Below, one piece after another: positions 47,774-61,543 of a DNA stretch of 64,000 bases (position 1 is its first letter; the number at the start of each line of letters is the position of its first letter). The translations under genes were made by a program, and so were the position numbers. The notes under the pieces are model-generated. The model had not been told where the DNA came from, did not search any database, and saw only the letters and a list, made by a program, of their open reading frames with translations. Where the stretch lies: assembly GCF_022458985.1 (NCBI RefSeq), contig NC_061789.1, forward strand, positions 10,102,857 through 10,166,856, in the 5' to 3' direction. The stretch comes from Mugil cephalus (Eukaryota; Chordata; Actinopteri; Mugiliformes; Mugilidae).

Positions 47774-49859
47774 AGGGGACTCTCTCGCGCGAGCGCAAAC
47801 AAAGAAACACACACACACAAACGCGCGCGCGCGCACCCAGACACACGCTCGCATCACCTATCCAACACGAAGCCCCGTTCTCTCTTAGAAATAGAACACA
47901 AAATTGCCTTCCCAAGAACGGGGAAATAATATATATATACAGCTCGCGCCCGCGGTTTCCAATTAGTTTTAGCCTTGAGGCACTGACACGTGAGCTTCGG
48001 TCAAATCACGCCGATCTATACAACTGATCGATCGCTTTACTGATCCCTAACAGGCGCTGAGGACATCGTTAAAGCGCAAGTCTCACGAACGTCTGATATC
48101 GAGACAAATGGAAGGAAACTGGAACTTTTGAGTTTGCGTTAATGGAGAACGAGCATCTGCAAATCCTCCCGGGCTCCTTGTCTTTTCACTGAGTCGGACT
48201 GCATATAAAACTGCGGACTGGACGGCTACTTTTATGTCCTCGTGGTTTTATATTAGACTATTGATTAGGCTTTGATATTTGGCTACATTATGAAAGGGAA
48301 TGAAGCAAACAGCACGCCGATGCTGTGAAGGAGGAGGGGTGTGGGCAGACACGCACTGTTCTTCCTTTTATTAGTTCTTTTAGTTTCGTCTCTGACACCG
48401 GAGGCGCGCGGAGGTGCTGAAACCGGGATTTCACATGGCCATTAATAAGGACGAGCTGAACAGATGGGGTGCACATACACACATCCTATCCGTCCTTATT
48501 TTGCTTCTTCTCCTCTTTTTTTCGCCCCTTCTTCTTGTTTCTCTCTGCTGGCAGAATTTGATTAGAAAGCGCCTGATGGTCGACGTTGATACAAGCAGCC
48601 AGCCGCCGTTTGTTTCCTGGTTGTCGGCCTAAGTAATGAACAGATACCGGAGAGGGAGGAGGAAGGGCGGGGGGAGAGAAGTTGAAAGTGATGCGGAGGC
48701 AGGGGTGTTAACCCGACTCAGCAGCCGGCGATCCGATTAGACTGCTGTCGATAGCGGTGGATCTCGAGCCTTCAGCTTGATGTTTGGATGCTTTACGCGC
48801 CGCAGTCCGCATCGGCTATGGATGGTCAACCCCGCGCCCACATAAAACCCGACATAGCAGGGTTTCATCTGAAAGAAAGGCATCTGATTTTTTTTCTTCT
48901 TCTCATAAATCAGTCCACCAGTTAGATTAAGTTTGAAGCACCCATATTTCAAGATTTATACAACATTAGCCGCTACTCTTCGCAACAATTCTGCTCACTT
49001 CTTCTCAAATCTGTCTTTGCATGCTTTCGCGCCCCCACTCTTTAAAAATTATTCGAGGCCACATATCCACTTTTAATTAGACCGTCCAATAAACAAAATA
49101 AAATAAAATAAAATAAAAAAAACGTTCACGGCTGCTAATTTCTTCTTCTTTCTTTTTACTTAAATAGTAGTTTCAGTGTGTAGTGCGCGCACATAGTGAG
49201 TGCATGTATTAGAGAATTGCTTCCTGCAAACTATAGTTTCTCCTTGGTCACAGTGGTTCTTGTCGTCGCATTAAAAAAAAAACAAATCAGCTCTATTTTT
49301 ATACATACATTAGCATATATTGTGTATTATCTGCTATGCAAAACGGCTCTCTCTCATTTCAGGAACTATAGCCTACAGAAAGCGTGCGCAACGGCGGTTT
49401 CCAAACGCAACCTGGGCTGAAGGAGCGAACGACCCTTGATGCGATCAGATGTTTACTGACAGTTTTTACATTTCTAGAATTTTCTTTTAAATATACAAAT
49501 CCTAGAGGTTCAACAGAGGCGGCGTAACAGTATTTATTCCAGCGGTTATAGCAATATCGTGCAGATTTAATAGCTCGGATCATTATTATCTGGTTAGACT
49601 TCAGCTCATGCAGATTTTTTTTTTTTTTTTTTTATCGATCTGTGTGTTAAAACATGAAGGGGTTGCGAGGCCGGCCTGTCGCCGCGGCGTTATTTGAAGT
49701 GTCGGGGTACTTAAATGGCGTCCGGTGGCAGTTTTATGGACGGATCGTAAACAACACACTGGCTATTGTGTGTCCATGTGTGCTACCGGACAAGCGCTGA
49801 CAAATATTTAAAATAAACAAAACTGGAAAATAAATTAAAAAAAAAGAAAGAAAGAAAAA

Positions 49860-49932
<73 letters not shown>

Positions 49933-50116
49933 CACAGATTCCAGTTTTGCAGCAGTAACGACCGGGTTTACGACCTGTCTCTTTCGCAAAGTCTTACACA
50001 GAGAAGCCCCGCCACAATTTCACAATAAAGCAGCAGCATCGTCAACTCCTCTAATTACGAGTACAAATGTTTACATGGTTTGCGCATGCCTCAAGTCAGT
50101 CGTCATTTTTAATAAA
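47774..50116 (+). other. hoxb9a: hoxb9a 3' UTR region (end uncertain)
   Basis: Follows the stop codon. Candidate AATAAA signals are at 49088-49093, 50024-50029 and 50111-50116; I cannot tell which is used. It contains CA/GC-rich sequence just after the stop (47806-47836) and an (AAAG)n array. I saw no perfect miR-196 seed match (ACTACCT) in this stretch when reading it. Confidence 0.4.
49842..49931. repeat. (AAAG)n microsatellite
   Basis: About 22 AAAG units with one interruption (AAAAAGGAAG) near the left end. It gives a long poly-Phe/Leu frame on the minus strand that is not a gene. Confidence 0.93.
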
Positions 50117-51097
50117 GGCGTTATTTCGTCGTTTATCTCTTTGTGTGTTAAATCTGTCGAAGGGGAATGCTTATTGAAAAAAACAATAATAATTAAAAAA
50201 AAAAAAAAGTAGAAGTTTCTTGATATGAAATATTTCTAATTTATTGTATATAAAGTGAGTAACCTAGTCTTTCTTATTGGAATGAGTTGAATATGCTAAA
50301 TATTGTTTTGTCCTCCGTGGACATGGTATCTTTACTGTAAAATATAGACGATTTTTTTCCTCTTTTTTATTTGTTTTTTTTTTTTTTTTTTTATTTGCCA
50401 TGTTCTTTAGATTCTGATTTATTTTTTTTCCATGTTGTTGTGCCGACTGTCTGAATTATGTGTTTTATGTCAGTCCGATGAGCTCTGTGTGTCTTTGTTT
50501 AATGGTGAACAGTAACGAGTTAGACTTCGCTGATGTATTGGGACGGGCTGTAGGGGGGAAAGATTTGATTAAACTGACACACAACACTTCTGCATTTAAA
50601 TTATAATTTCTATTTTTAACTATTATTGAGTGTGCCCTCCCGCCCCGACTATGACTTCCTCCCTTCTTGTGCCATTCACTCCTGGCTGGGTAAACAAAGC
50701 TTCTGGAGGTATTTTGCTGCTGAAAAATATGGCCTCAATTGTTCCTTTGCTTTTTTTTTTTTTTTTTTTTTTTTAACGAGACAAATCTAAGCCATGTGGC
50801 CACAGCGAGGCTCTATTAACGAGTAGGCAACCTCTAGTCACTGTGTTCCTCTCCTCCATGTGAAATGTTCCAGTCCCTCCTTGTATGTTTTCTTCTTTCA
50901 TCTGTGTTGTTGTCTCTTGTTTCTTTGTGCGATGGCACTGCTGATGCTGGATTCCTATTAAAGAAGAGACTTTACAGTACCACCACGCTTCACTCCGTTG
51001 CATTGCTCCTGCTGATTGCTAATTAAACCGTAGACTAGATGGGGGTGTACATTATGGATATTTACGATCGACCACTTTTATTCCTGCGTTGGGAAAG

Positions 51098-51100
<3 letters not shown>

Positions 51101-51168
<68 letters not shown>
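51101..51168. repeat. (AG)n microsatellite, 34 units
   Basis: Thirty-four uninterrupted AG units midway between hoxb9a and hoxb8a, the longest pure (GA) tract in the window. Confidence 0.95.
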
Positions 51169-51169
<1 letters not shown>

Positions 51170-53704
51170 AGCGCTGCCTTCTGCTCCTTCTTCTCGTTTT
51201 CTCTCGACTGGATTCCCACTTTGTGGGAAACGAGAGCGGAGACAGAGGCTGAACCGGGGGAGACGCCGAGAGTTAAAGAAGCGGATGAGCCAGCATGTGT
51301 TTAAAATATGTGTCTCTTCAGTTGTACACCCGGGCTTAAAGGAGAGGGGCGTCTGTTTGGCTGCAACACTAAAAGACTGTCATAAACCCATAAACACCCC
51401 CCACCACACACACGCAGATGATGAGTGCATTCATTAGAAGCGTAGTCATCCGTCCATTAGGAGCTTGTGAAGGGGCTGCGGTTCCTGTGTTTGTCTCCTC
51501 ACCAAATGACTCTGATAGACACAAAGTCTGATTAGAGCTGCAGGGTCTCTCTTTTTTCCCCCCTATCTTATTTCTCACAGTTATAATAGCTCAGAGCGGA
51601 ACTTGGAAGTAGTGGCCTTGTTTTGCTGTTAATGCAAAGCGTCGATAAAATAGTAACTGAACAGTAGTGTCTATAAATAAATGCAAGCCATTGAATGTCA
51701 CTGTAAGTACAGTGACTGCGCACATTCTTTCATGTTCAACAATTGTGGTTGTTGGTACTGGTGGTTTGCAGAGGGGGAACAGCCAGGACTTTAGAAAAAC
51801 ATGTTCATGTCAGTTCAGGAAGCAATCCATCCCACCTAAACACAGTGACGTGCATCAGGGATGGGACTGAGGGATCCAGAATTAATTTTGCCATGGGACA
51901 ACAATCCCAAAGCAAGAGTTATAAAGTGCCAGCCGCAAGAGCAACAACAGACGGAGCAGATGGTCTGACTCCCGCAGTGTGCGGATCTCACTGAGTCAGT
52001 CTGGGAGTACAGGAGGAGACAGGAGACACCAAAGGACTGGTATAAACCCTCAGAAGGACTGTAGCGAGTTCTCTGGCACGCTGAGCAGTCCGCCATACAA
52101 GTACACGTGGAGGTTAACCAAATGGGTCGGTGATACATGAATAAGAACAGCTCCCAAGGACTGAAAGTCTCACACCTAAAACTCCAGACAACCTACTGAG
52201 GACATGACCTCTGTGCCCTCAGCAGTGGCTCCAGTCCTGACTGAAGAACTCTAGTGATACCAGTAGTAGTCCATGTGACACGCGCCCACAGTTTTAGTAG
52301 AACGGTATTACTGTGGCAGCTATTTAACTGCTTAGCAAAAGATGGAGCACACAATATATTGTAGCGGTAAGGAGGCAAATGAGTGTAATTGTCAATAATA
52401 ATACCTCCTGAGGCATTTAGGACGATAAATCACTGCGGGTATGAAGCACAACTCTGTGAAATGGGTTTCTATTATGTTAGTTATTCATTGTAGTTCTTGT
52501 TTATTGTGATTATAAGAGTTAAAGTTGTGCTATTTACAAAAACTATTGGCTGACACCTATATAAAACTGATAAAAGTTCTATATTAAGTGTGATAGGTGG
52601 GGTTATTGTGACGTTCCAGCTGTATGTGTATTAGTAGTAGTCGTAATAGTAGTAGAGGTATCAGAGAAAGCATGCAGACAGCTAAAGCAGTGGAAACAGT
52701 CTTGGTGGAAAGAGGTACAACTGCAACAGTGAAAAAAAGTCATGAGTACAGCCTCTCTGCTTCGCTAACATGCCCCAGCCAATGAGGCCTCCGGATTTCA
52801 GCAGATTTAAGCCCGGGCCCCAACAAAGACATCCTATAAACCATCTGCGGACTTGACGGCGGATGATTGTGATACTTCTCTGAGGTCTAGCGGGGTCGGA
52901 GCTTCATTAAATCCAGAAGGCCCCGGTCTCCTGCTGCATGCAGGCTTCTCCCTCCAGCCTGAGCCGATTCACCCGGCTATGAGTGCACGGTGAGGTGGTG
53001 GGGGTAGGATGGGGAGGGAGGGGAGGGGGTGTTCGCTGTGACACTTGGCACAGTAAATCTAAGAGAATGCCGTGAGCAGGAGCCTCACACAACAACACAC
53101 ATCAGGCTAATACAAGAATGGATTTTAGTTTTGGAGGCGCACAATCACGGGGGAGACATCACGGTCGCATCTAAAAGAGAGAGGGGGGAAACTGGAGCAG
53201 GGTCGCGCGTGAGGTAAGGTGTAGCTGCAAGAGGAGGCTTTCCAGAGAATTACCTCTAGCTATAGTGGGAATGTGTTTCTGTTCTAGGCACTTGTGCACG
53301 AAGATCATTTAGATTAACAACAAGCTGTAAGTACGAACAAATCACTGGTCAGACAATTCTATGCATACAAATAAGCCAAACTAGTACAACATCAGCAAAA
53401 GGCCTGATTGGTTCCACATAATGCTAATCTATAGATGGAAAGTCAGAACACATTGTCTGTTTGTAATGTGATCAAGATTTGGGCACCAGCATCAAGCTGA
53501 TCTGGATGAGAAGTAATTCATTTTCCATTTAGCCTGTTTTTAATAAAATTCCAACTGTGTGCAAGTCATTGGTGTGGAGTCAGTTTTTGCAGCTCACGGG
53601 TCTGGAGCCACTTGTGGTTATGTTGTTGAAATTGTCACCCAGACGTCATCCCCTGCAAGCAAACCACCCACCTCCACCTCCTCTCCGTTTCTTTCCTCAC
53701 TGTA

Positions 53705-53733
53705 GAAAAAAAAAAAAAAAAAAAAAAAAAAAA
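53705..53733. repeat. Poly(A) run
   Basis: Twenty-nine A residues after a pyrimidine-rich stretch. No retroposon body recognised upstream. Confidence 0.9.
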
Positions 53734-56652
53734 GATTGGCTCATTATGTAGTGATTTAACTGAGCGCAAAAGCAGGAGCAGGCCTTATCATTTCAGTGAT
53801 ATTTTCAGAAACTAAATGGCCTGCACAAGGCGATTCCTGCGCTGCTGCTGGCGAAAGAAAAAAAAAATCATATTTCAACCACGGCGAACGCGGCCAATCC
53901 AATATGTCTTCACTTTATCCTCTCATATTAAAACAGAGTCTACAGATAATAACCGGGCTTCTCTGACGCACTACGAGAGGATGTTAGAGCGCAGCGGGCC
54001 CGGAGCACAGCTCCCTCCTCTCCCCTCTCCCCACACCACCGCCGAACGAGCTGTTTTACACAGCACAGCTTCTATAATTCATCAAGCAGCGGAGAATATC
54101 GTTCATATTCATAAATTTCCTCAAAGAGAGTTATGGTCCCGCTGATGCGGACGGCTGTATGGATCAGATCGCATCAGCCATTCTGGACTCATTAACAGTT
54201 GGACGGTAAGCCAAATGCTGCTGGCTGCTCCGCACATGTTACAGCTGCCTCCGACTGGGCAGGGGGAAATAATAATAACATCAAATGCAGAAATGATAGC
54301 AGTGTGTGCAGCTGTTTGTGACAAATAAATAAATAAATAACAAAGTAACATCCCGCGCAGAAGTAATAAAAGTGCATGTTAGCAGGGTAGAAAACTGGAT
54401 GCGATACAGCTGCATCTGAAGGGGAAGGAACAATTACAAGTGGAATATTAATGTAATAGCAATAATAATAGTACACCTAAATATGAGAACGCGAATGTTA
54501 CAAAAAATACAAATATCTATTTTTGCTCCCCACAGTCATTCTCCTCTGCAATTATATTTTCAAAAAAAGATTTAATAAATAAATAAATTCATTAATTAAA
54601 AAAAAAACACCTACAAACCTTCCAACATGCCACAAAAAACAAAAAAACAAAACAAAACAAAACATAAACGTGTGCTTGCTTCGTAATTCATTAAATTCCA
54701 ATACATAAAAAATAAGAATATTAGGATGCAATGTACTAATATTTCATTATTTATTGCTGGCATACTATGCATAACCATGTTAATATCGTTAACTCTAACC
54801 AGAAGAATATTATTAATATTTGTTTAAAAAAATAATATTTTTAATAATTCGAGAATAATGCTGACAACGTTTTAAACCAGGATTTTACAACTTTTAATTA
54901 ATATAAAATAAAATAAAGGATTGAAAACACCCATGTTTCTGAGTCAAGCAGAAGTAGGCGAAGAAGAGGAAAAGAAAGGAACAAGAAAAAGAAAAAGAAA
55001 CTTCTATATATTGTACATTTTGCTTCGTAATGTCTCGTAATTATCTGTTTGGCCCAAATATCGACACTGCGAGCCATACAGCCTTCTCGATTCACATCCA
55101 TCTACTGCAGTAAAAATATAAAAATAATAATAAAAAACATTATTGGAGCTTCGCGGGAAGGATGAGGTTTCCTGCATTTGTTTTCTTCTGTAACTGTAAA
55201 AACCGCAAGTGGACTCTGAGGTCAGGACAAGCCGTCACGGTTCGTGTCATTTGTTTCATTTTTATTTTGCTTTAGGAAGAAAAAAAAATTGTCTGATAGT
55301 ATCTCTCCCCTCGGGCCAATAAAGCTCCGGCTGCTTTCTCCCCTCCTCTTCCTCCTCTTCTTCTTCGTCGTTCTCACGTCAGTTGTTGTGCTCACTTCCT
55401 ATTTTCAAACGCGGAAACAAACAGCACGAGAGGAGCAGGATGTGCTGCACGCACCGGGGGTCTCCAAAAAAAAAAAAAAAAAAGTGGGGGTGGTGGTGGT
55501 GGAGGGGAGTTGGGCTGATGAGGGATGCGGATGCGTTGGAAGAAGCCGCCGCCGACTGTCGTAAAAACAGCGAAGAGGAAGACGGAAAAGACGAGAGAGA
55601 GAGAGAGAGAGAGAAAGAGGATTCGATGCGGTGCGGCGCAATAAAAGAATATGACGGCTATAAAAGTTTATAGCGTATAAATTTCTGAAGGTTAAGAACT
55701 AAACGGCTGTAAAGCAAACACGCCGAGAGAAAGAGGACTGGGGAGCGAGGGAAGGCACACACACGCAGAGATTGAGAGAAAATATTGGAGGAAAAAAGTT
55801 TCAAATCCCCTCCGCTTGATAATTTATTTGGAGGTTATAAATGTACTGATAGGAGGTGGAGGCGGGGGGAGAGGGCAAGCATGAGTGCGAGAGCCTCAAG
55901 TAGGTATTAGACACGGGCTTAGGAGAGGCACTTGAGCGATGGAAGGGCCCGGGTTCTCAGGGAAATCCGCGTTTGGAGATGAAAACGGAGCAGTGCTGCT
56001 CTCGTGTTGTAGCAGCTTGGAAAAGAGGACGCGTCTCCTTCCTCCTCCTCCTCCTCCACCACCTCCTCCTCCTCCCTTGCTTTTCAGCGTTGGGAGTTTT
56101 ATGGTTTTGCAGCCGTTTGGCTCTATTGAGGTATTTTTGCAGCGTGTGTGTGTGTATGTGTGTGTAGTGTGTGTGTTTTGTCTCCTGACCGACCTCCCTT
56201 TGTCTCTCTCAGATGCATCCTTACAACCAGGGCCATAAACCCCCCCACCTCCAAAAAAACACACGCAGACAGCAGACCCCAGCAGACAGGGTGTGCTGTG
56301 ACCGGGTCTCAGGCTTCTTTTCCGGCCTAAAGGGCACGGCGGGGCCCGGGCTTGGGCTGCACAGCAGGGGGGTGGCGGGGGGGGGGGGGTCAGAGGAATG
56401 TCTTCCAGCATGATGTTGAACCTTCTGTGGAAACATACAAGAATCTGTAGGAAGGTTTATTTCCTACAGGGAGAAAACACGCCTATGCTGCTGATGTGTG
56501 TTGTTATTTAAACACTACTATTAGCCATTATTTGAAATCTCGCGGTACTTCCCTTCTACGTGTTTCTCGCAGCCTTAATGGAGGGGTTCATATTTCCACA
56601 GTGGTGAAAGTGAGGATCTAGGCCGCAGTCTCTTCGGATAATGGTAACAACC

Positions 56653-56656
<4 letters not shown>

Positions 56657-56684
<28 letters not shown>
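56657..56684. repeat. Poly(T) run
   Basis: Twenty-eight T residues ending in ACAG, which mimics a splice acceptor. I give it no function. Confidence 0.9.
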
Positions 56685-56687
<3 letters not shown>

Positions 56688-59600
56688 GTCTGTTTACAGC
56701 CTGTAATTTAGCACGCGCGCACACACGCGCGCACACACGCGCGCGCACGCACACAAACCAGGTCCCTCCGACATAAAAGCAACGATCATCTGAGGCAGTA
56801 AAACGGGTCTGCCTGCGCTCAACTGGACTTCCCTGACAGAAGAAGAGCGATAGCACTTCCTCACATTCATCAATATTACTTATCTTAAATGTAATTTGTA
56901 TTTATTAATTTATCGCAACAGTAAAGGTAATAAAACAAAAATAAAAAGCCTCGCGTTTGTTTTATCCCAGAAGTTCGCCTTCAATAATTATGCTGGAGAA
57001 ACCGTTACCTATTTTTAAAATTGCATTTACCTATTAATTAATGGCAAATAATAGTTTCATTTTTTTTTCAATTCTCATAATTATTTAATAATAAAATTAG
57101 CAATGTATAATATAAGGGAAAATGTAACATAGTCTTATATGTTCGACAGCTACAGAATAATGCACAGGCTCTAGAGAGTCAATGGGCCCAAGAGTTAATG
57201 GTGTTACATAAGATGTGAAATTACAAAGTTAAAATAAAATTAGTACAGTCAAGGAATCTCGCGAGAATGTTTACTGTCGTTTATACAGAAGAGCAACATA
57301 ACAAAAGCCTTTTATAAGCAATGTAATTCACACGCAATGACCTGCAATTAACAATATTTAAAAATAATAATTTTATTTTGCTGTTATTTAAACCTTTACG
57401 TTTGTTTGTGATCACAATAGAGAATATTGGGTTTACCTTTATCTGAGTACCTTGTGCGTTTGCTTCGAAATCTACAGTGGCCATTCCTTAGTTTAAAGCA
57501 CAGTTAGTGTATCAATAGCTTTACATTACTGCCCAGATGTTTGCACATTAAATGCATCATCAACACAAGTCTTTCGCTTGATTATCCCAACTTTCCATTC
57601 GCACTCAGACATCCCCGTAGACGGGGGCCTCTTTTTCTCTTTCTTTATAACACAATTCCCAAATCGCCCCTGAAACTGGTCTTGCGATTACAACGCGCAG
57701 TTGTATTTTAAAGCAGCTTATTTAGCTTTATGTGCGGACTTAAATAGAACCATAAAGCCGCATTATATAGTCGGTTGTAATCCCCCTCCCTTCCGTCCGT
57801 ACTGCAACTGGCCGCTTGATGGCGCTCTTGCTCCACCGATAAACCAGGGCTCGCCTGCAACTTGGCTCGCTTTCATGTGCTTTCCGTACGTGCAGGGGCT
57901 CCTTTAAGGGGGGGAACTCGGCCTCTTCCCTGTTCTCGTATTTTAAAGGGGCTATTTTTTTCTTCTTCTTTTTTTCTTTTATAAGAACTGAGGCGATTAT
58001 GTCACTTTCTAACTCTGCTTTAGAACATCCTGACGTCTGAAGCAGCTGTAGGTCGCGTTCACACCGTGGCTGTAGAGGAAGGGTTGAGGCCTTGGAAAAA
58101 AAAACAAGCCAAAGGCATGCAGGATACTATAGGCTGCCAGGAAGCCTTTACTTTTCCCGGTGAGAAAATCACATTGAGGACGCACGCACCTTGACACCTT
58201 TCATGACTGCTTAATATGCGGGGTTGTATAGGTGCAAGGAGCGCATAAGCGGACGTGTGTGCTTGTGTACTGGGTGCCAGAAAATATTCCATCTCAGGTA
58301 AAAAATAGATAAATAAACAAATAAATAAAGGGCTGCAGGCCTTTATTTGAACGTGCAAAGCCATCCTCTGACGCAAAGGATGAACAGGGTGCAAATGCTG
58401 AAATCAGTTCCATGGGTTTATTTTTGCTTAAATACATTGTGGTGAGGGTGAACGCAGAGGTTTACGCCTCCAGTGAGCGTGAGGCCGCAGGTGTGTGTGT
58501 GTATTCTCGGCGAATCGCAAGAAAACGGTCTTCTCATTCCGGCTTCGACAGCAGGGGACTGCGATTACACTTGAATCTGTGACATTCTTTTCGCGCCCCG
58601 CGCAGACGGCGTCTCCTAAGCAAAGTCTTTATTGGAAATGTAAAACAAGGCGGCGGAGTGGCGTCTCAATAAGATCATACTCTGGGTAATAAATGGGGAA
58701 AAATACTGCCGCAATTACCTCTCAGAAAGTCGAGCGTACAATCAACTGATTCAACGCAACCGAGTCCGTAATTCAAGCCGGCGCTGGCAACGTTTGGGCC
58801 TCTGGTGTCAGTGCTGGAAAATCTAAATAAATTAAATTCTCATAATGGCATTTTTTTTTTATTATTATTTGACTGATGTGGGCGCGCACCAGACGGGAAA
58901 ATATCAAAACAAATGAAGTGATGGTTTGAGATTATATTGCAGAATCAGAAGATGAAGTCTCCCTTCCGACGCCTGCTTCTTGGAGTCTCCATCACATCTC
59001 CTCCCATCAGATTGATTATAGGAAATTAGATGAAAGTAGAAATAACTCCACTGCCTGTCTGTTTCTTTTTTCTTCTCTTTTTTTTGGCACTTTAGGCAGT
59101 CCCGCTTTTTACGAGCTTCGGCTGTTCTATGCGGACGAGCTTAACCTTTCCACAACTTATTGCTCGTTAGAATAACACTCCCTTTACCTAACATCACACT
59201 GGGATAAGAAGGACTAAGGTCTTTGGAAAACAAGACGACACTGATAATTAAACACAAAGATGGGGCTTTTTTCTGTTGTTGTCTCTCTGCTCCAAGGACG
59301 TAAACAAGAAAACGCTGCCCCTCCGCTTTATGGGGCTTTACAGTTTGTTAAAGCGTTTACAGCCACTTTTCTCGGAGCCTATTACCCTCCCCGGTCCTCC
59401 TTACATGTTTATGGAGATCATATTTATAAGAGCGGCCCATAGGATGGCCAGAAAGCAGCTCTCGGAGCTTGTTTATTCACTGACCAAGTCGCAGTAGCAG
59501 CCAGGAATGGGAGCGGGAGGCAGGGAAGGCTCCGACAACTGGTTTTAAAACCTCAATTACATTTATAGGCGACGACTTGTTAAAACCGATACCAATTAGG

Positions 59601-60322
59601 GAGCGCTGCCCCTCCACTCTCCCCCTCTCTCCTCCAGCTTGAGTTAGCCTCTCTCGCCCGCGCTCCCTGACATTTTCGAGCCTCATTCACTTCGTCCCCC
59701 TTTTGCAGCCACCCTGCTTTAAGGATTCAGAAATGGGAGAGGGCAATTAATGAGACGGATGTTCTAAACTGTGGATTGTAATACGCGCACACACACACAC
59801 ACGCGGGGAAATACACGCCATCGCCACCATCTCAGCCTTAAAAGACCAAAAAAAAAAAAAAAAAAAAATCTTTTGGATGCTTTCTTAGAAAAAGGTGGAA
59901 GTGCGTGTGATCAGATGCAAAACAGCGAAATTCTCATTAACACCCCCACGCAGCTCTCCCTTCCTCATCCTCACCTCTTCTTCCTTGATGCTACCACCCA
60001 GACTCTCTCCTCTCTCATCCCCCCCCCCATTCTTTTTTTTTTTCCTTCTTCTCTTTCTTCCTCCTCCTCTCACTCCATTCGCACTGTCACAGCCACACGG
60101 AGCTCCTCGTGTCGACGCCAGGACACCATCATCTACTTACAGGGGCGCAAGAAAGAAAAAAAAGTGCAAAAGACCCCACGGGTGTGTATGAGTGTGCGCG
60201 CGCGGGCGCGCATAAATGTGCGCGTGCTCGCGCGCGCCCTCCGTTTTGCACGCGCGTCTCTGTAGCCTACGTAGAAAAGCCAATGGGATGAAGAGCTGAT
60301 AATAGATGCAAATTATCCCTGG

Positions 60323-60323
<1 letters not shown>

Positions 60324-60383
<60 letters not shown>
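60324..60383. repeat. (CA)n microsatellite upstream of hoxb8a
   Basis: About 30 uninterrupted units, directly followed by a GA-rich tract. Confidence 0.95.
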
Positions 60384-60385
<2 letters not shown>

Positions 60386-60390
60386 AGGCC

Positions 60391-60498
60391 GGGAGGCGAG
60401 AAAGGGAGAGAGAGAGAGAGAGAGAGAGGGAGAGGGGGTGCGCGCAAGAGAGAGCAAGAGAGGGGCGAGGGAGAGATAGAGAGAGAGGGAGAAAAAAT
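60391..60498. repeat. GA-rich polypurine tract upstream of hoxb8a
   Basis: About 100 bases of mostly GAGAG with a GCGCGCAA interruption. A second short (GA)n run lies at about 60826-60850. Together they mirror the arrangement just upstream of hoxb9a. Confidence 0.85.
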
Positions 60499-61110
60499 GA
60501 AACAACTCATTTGCAGAGGAGTAAATCACGGAAAACTCGTTTGAGATCGCGACAGGGCTCCCGCTTATACAGCTCTAACACCGGAATTGTGATGCGCACG
60601 AGCACTTCCTCCTTCTCCGCTTCTCCCTCTTCTTCTTTTTCTTCTTCTTCTCCCTCCTATTCTTTTTCCTCCACTACTTATTCTGCTTCTTCACTGGAGA
60701 TTTCATGGAACCGGTGTGAGTGTTTTTATTGTCGTCGCTGCTGCCGCGGCTGTTCCTGCTCTGGCTGGCTGCCGTCACCCTTCTTCCTCACACCGCAACC
60801 GGCTCGTCTGTTGTGGCCGTGAGGGGGAGAGAGAGAGAGAGAGAGAGAGTGGGGGGAAAAAAAGAAAGAGAGAAAAGAAAGAGCCACAACAACGGTCACC
60901 GACACCGGCGGCGGACCTGCCTCACTCTCCCTCCCCTCCGTATCTGCCTTGTGTCGGTGTTCCTCTGCCTCAGACAGAAGAAGCAGGAAAAAGAAAAAAT
61001 AGTAAAGTGAGAAAACACAGCTGAAAGCCGCCGGTCGCTTCCTCCAGCCTCACTCTGACTCTGCCGAGCCGAATACAAACTGAAAACAGCATCAAACAGT
61101 AACACAAAAG
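60499..61110 (+). promoter_or_regulatory. hoxb8a: hoxb8a promoter and 5' leader region
   Basis: Directly precedes the start codon. It contains pyrimidine-rich TTC/CTC stretches (60607-60680), a (GA)n run and a GC-richer stretch. There is no ATG in the last 100 bases before the start, so the leader nearest the gene is clean. No TATA box or transcription start can be assigned with confidence. Confidence 0.4.
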
Positions 61111-61543
61111 ATGAGTTCATATTTCGTCAACTCGCTCTTCTCTAAATATAAAAGCGGAGACTCGTTACGTCCGAACTACTATGAGTGCGGTTTCGCGCAG
61201 GACCTGGCCGGCAGCCGGCCCACTGTGGTGTACGGCCCGGGCTCCGGCGCCACCTTTCAGCACGCTCCGCAGATCCAGGATTTCTACCACCACAGCGCCT
61301 CCACGCTGCCCAGCAACCCCTACCAGCAGAGCCCCTGCGCTGTCACATGCCACGGCGAGCCGGGGAACTTCTACGGATACGACGCCCTGCAGCGGCAGAC
61401 GCTTTTTGGGACCCAGGACGCGGATCTGGTCCAGTACAGCGACTGTAAGCTGGGAGGCGCGCCGGGACTCAGCGGCGAGGACGCAGAAGGGACCCAGCAG
61501 AGCCCCTCGCCGACGCAGCTGTTCCCGTGGATGAGGCCGCAAG
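61111..61543 (+). CDS. hoxb8a: Homeobox protein Hox-B8a, exon 1 (gene continues past the window)
   Basis: Encodes residues 1-144 and the first base of codon 145. It opens [20 protein letters not shown], the Hox8 amino terminus. [31 protein letters not shown] and [10 protein letters not shown] follow in the B8 order. The PBX-binding hexapeptide is at QLFPWMRPQ (FPWM at 138-141), just before the donor CAAG|GTGAGG at 61544, phase 1. The start ATG has a good context (AAAGATGA, A at -3). The homeodomain lies in exon 2, which I do not find before 64000. It is a transcription factor of trunk patterning and a classical miR-196 target through its 3' UTR, also outside the window. Confidence 0.95.

Larger units (their letters stand above)
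50117..60323. other. hoxb9a-hoxb8a intergenic region
   Basis: No coding gene, tRNA or transposon with clear ends recognised. Microsatellites and homopolymers are frequent. Unique stretches at about 53.8-54.3 kb, 57.6-57.9 kb, 58.4-58.8 kb and 59.2-59.8 kb have the look of conserved Hox noncoding DNA. The 57.6-57.9 kb stretch contains TTTATGTG and CCATAAAG, CDX/posterior-HOX-type motifs, and a near-CTCF core CCGCTTGATGGCGCTC. These are inferences from texture and location. Confidence 0.45.

Noticed and set aside
55896-56413. Frames of up to 171 codons on both strands, including one starting at an acceptor-like CTCTCAG|ATG at 56213
   Set aside because: Poly-Gly/Pro and His/Thr strings from CTC and GT repeats; no homology recognised, and the acceptor-like site is in a CT-rich area where such matches are common.
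56657-56688. Long T run ending in ACAG as a splice acceptor
   Set aside because: Homopolymer T followed by ACAG fits the consensus trivially; nothing downstream looks like an exon.
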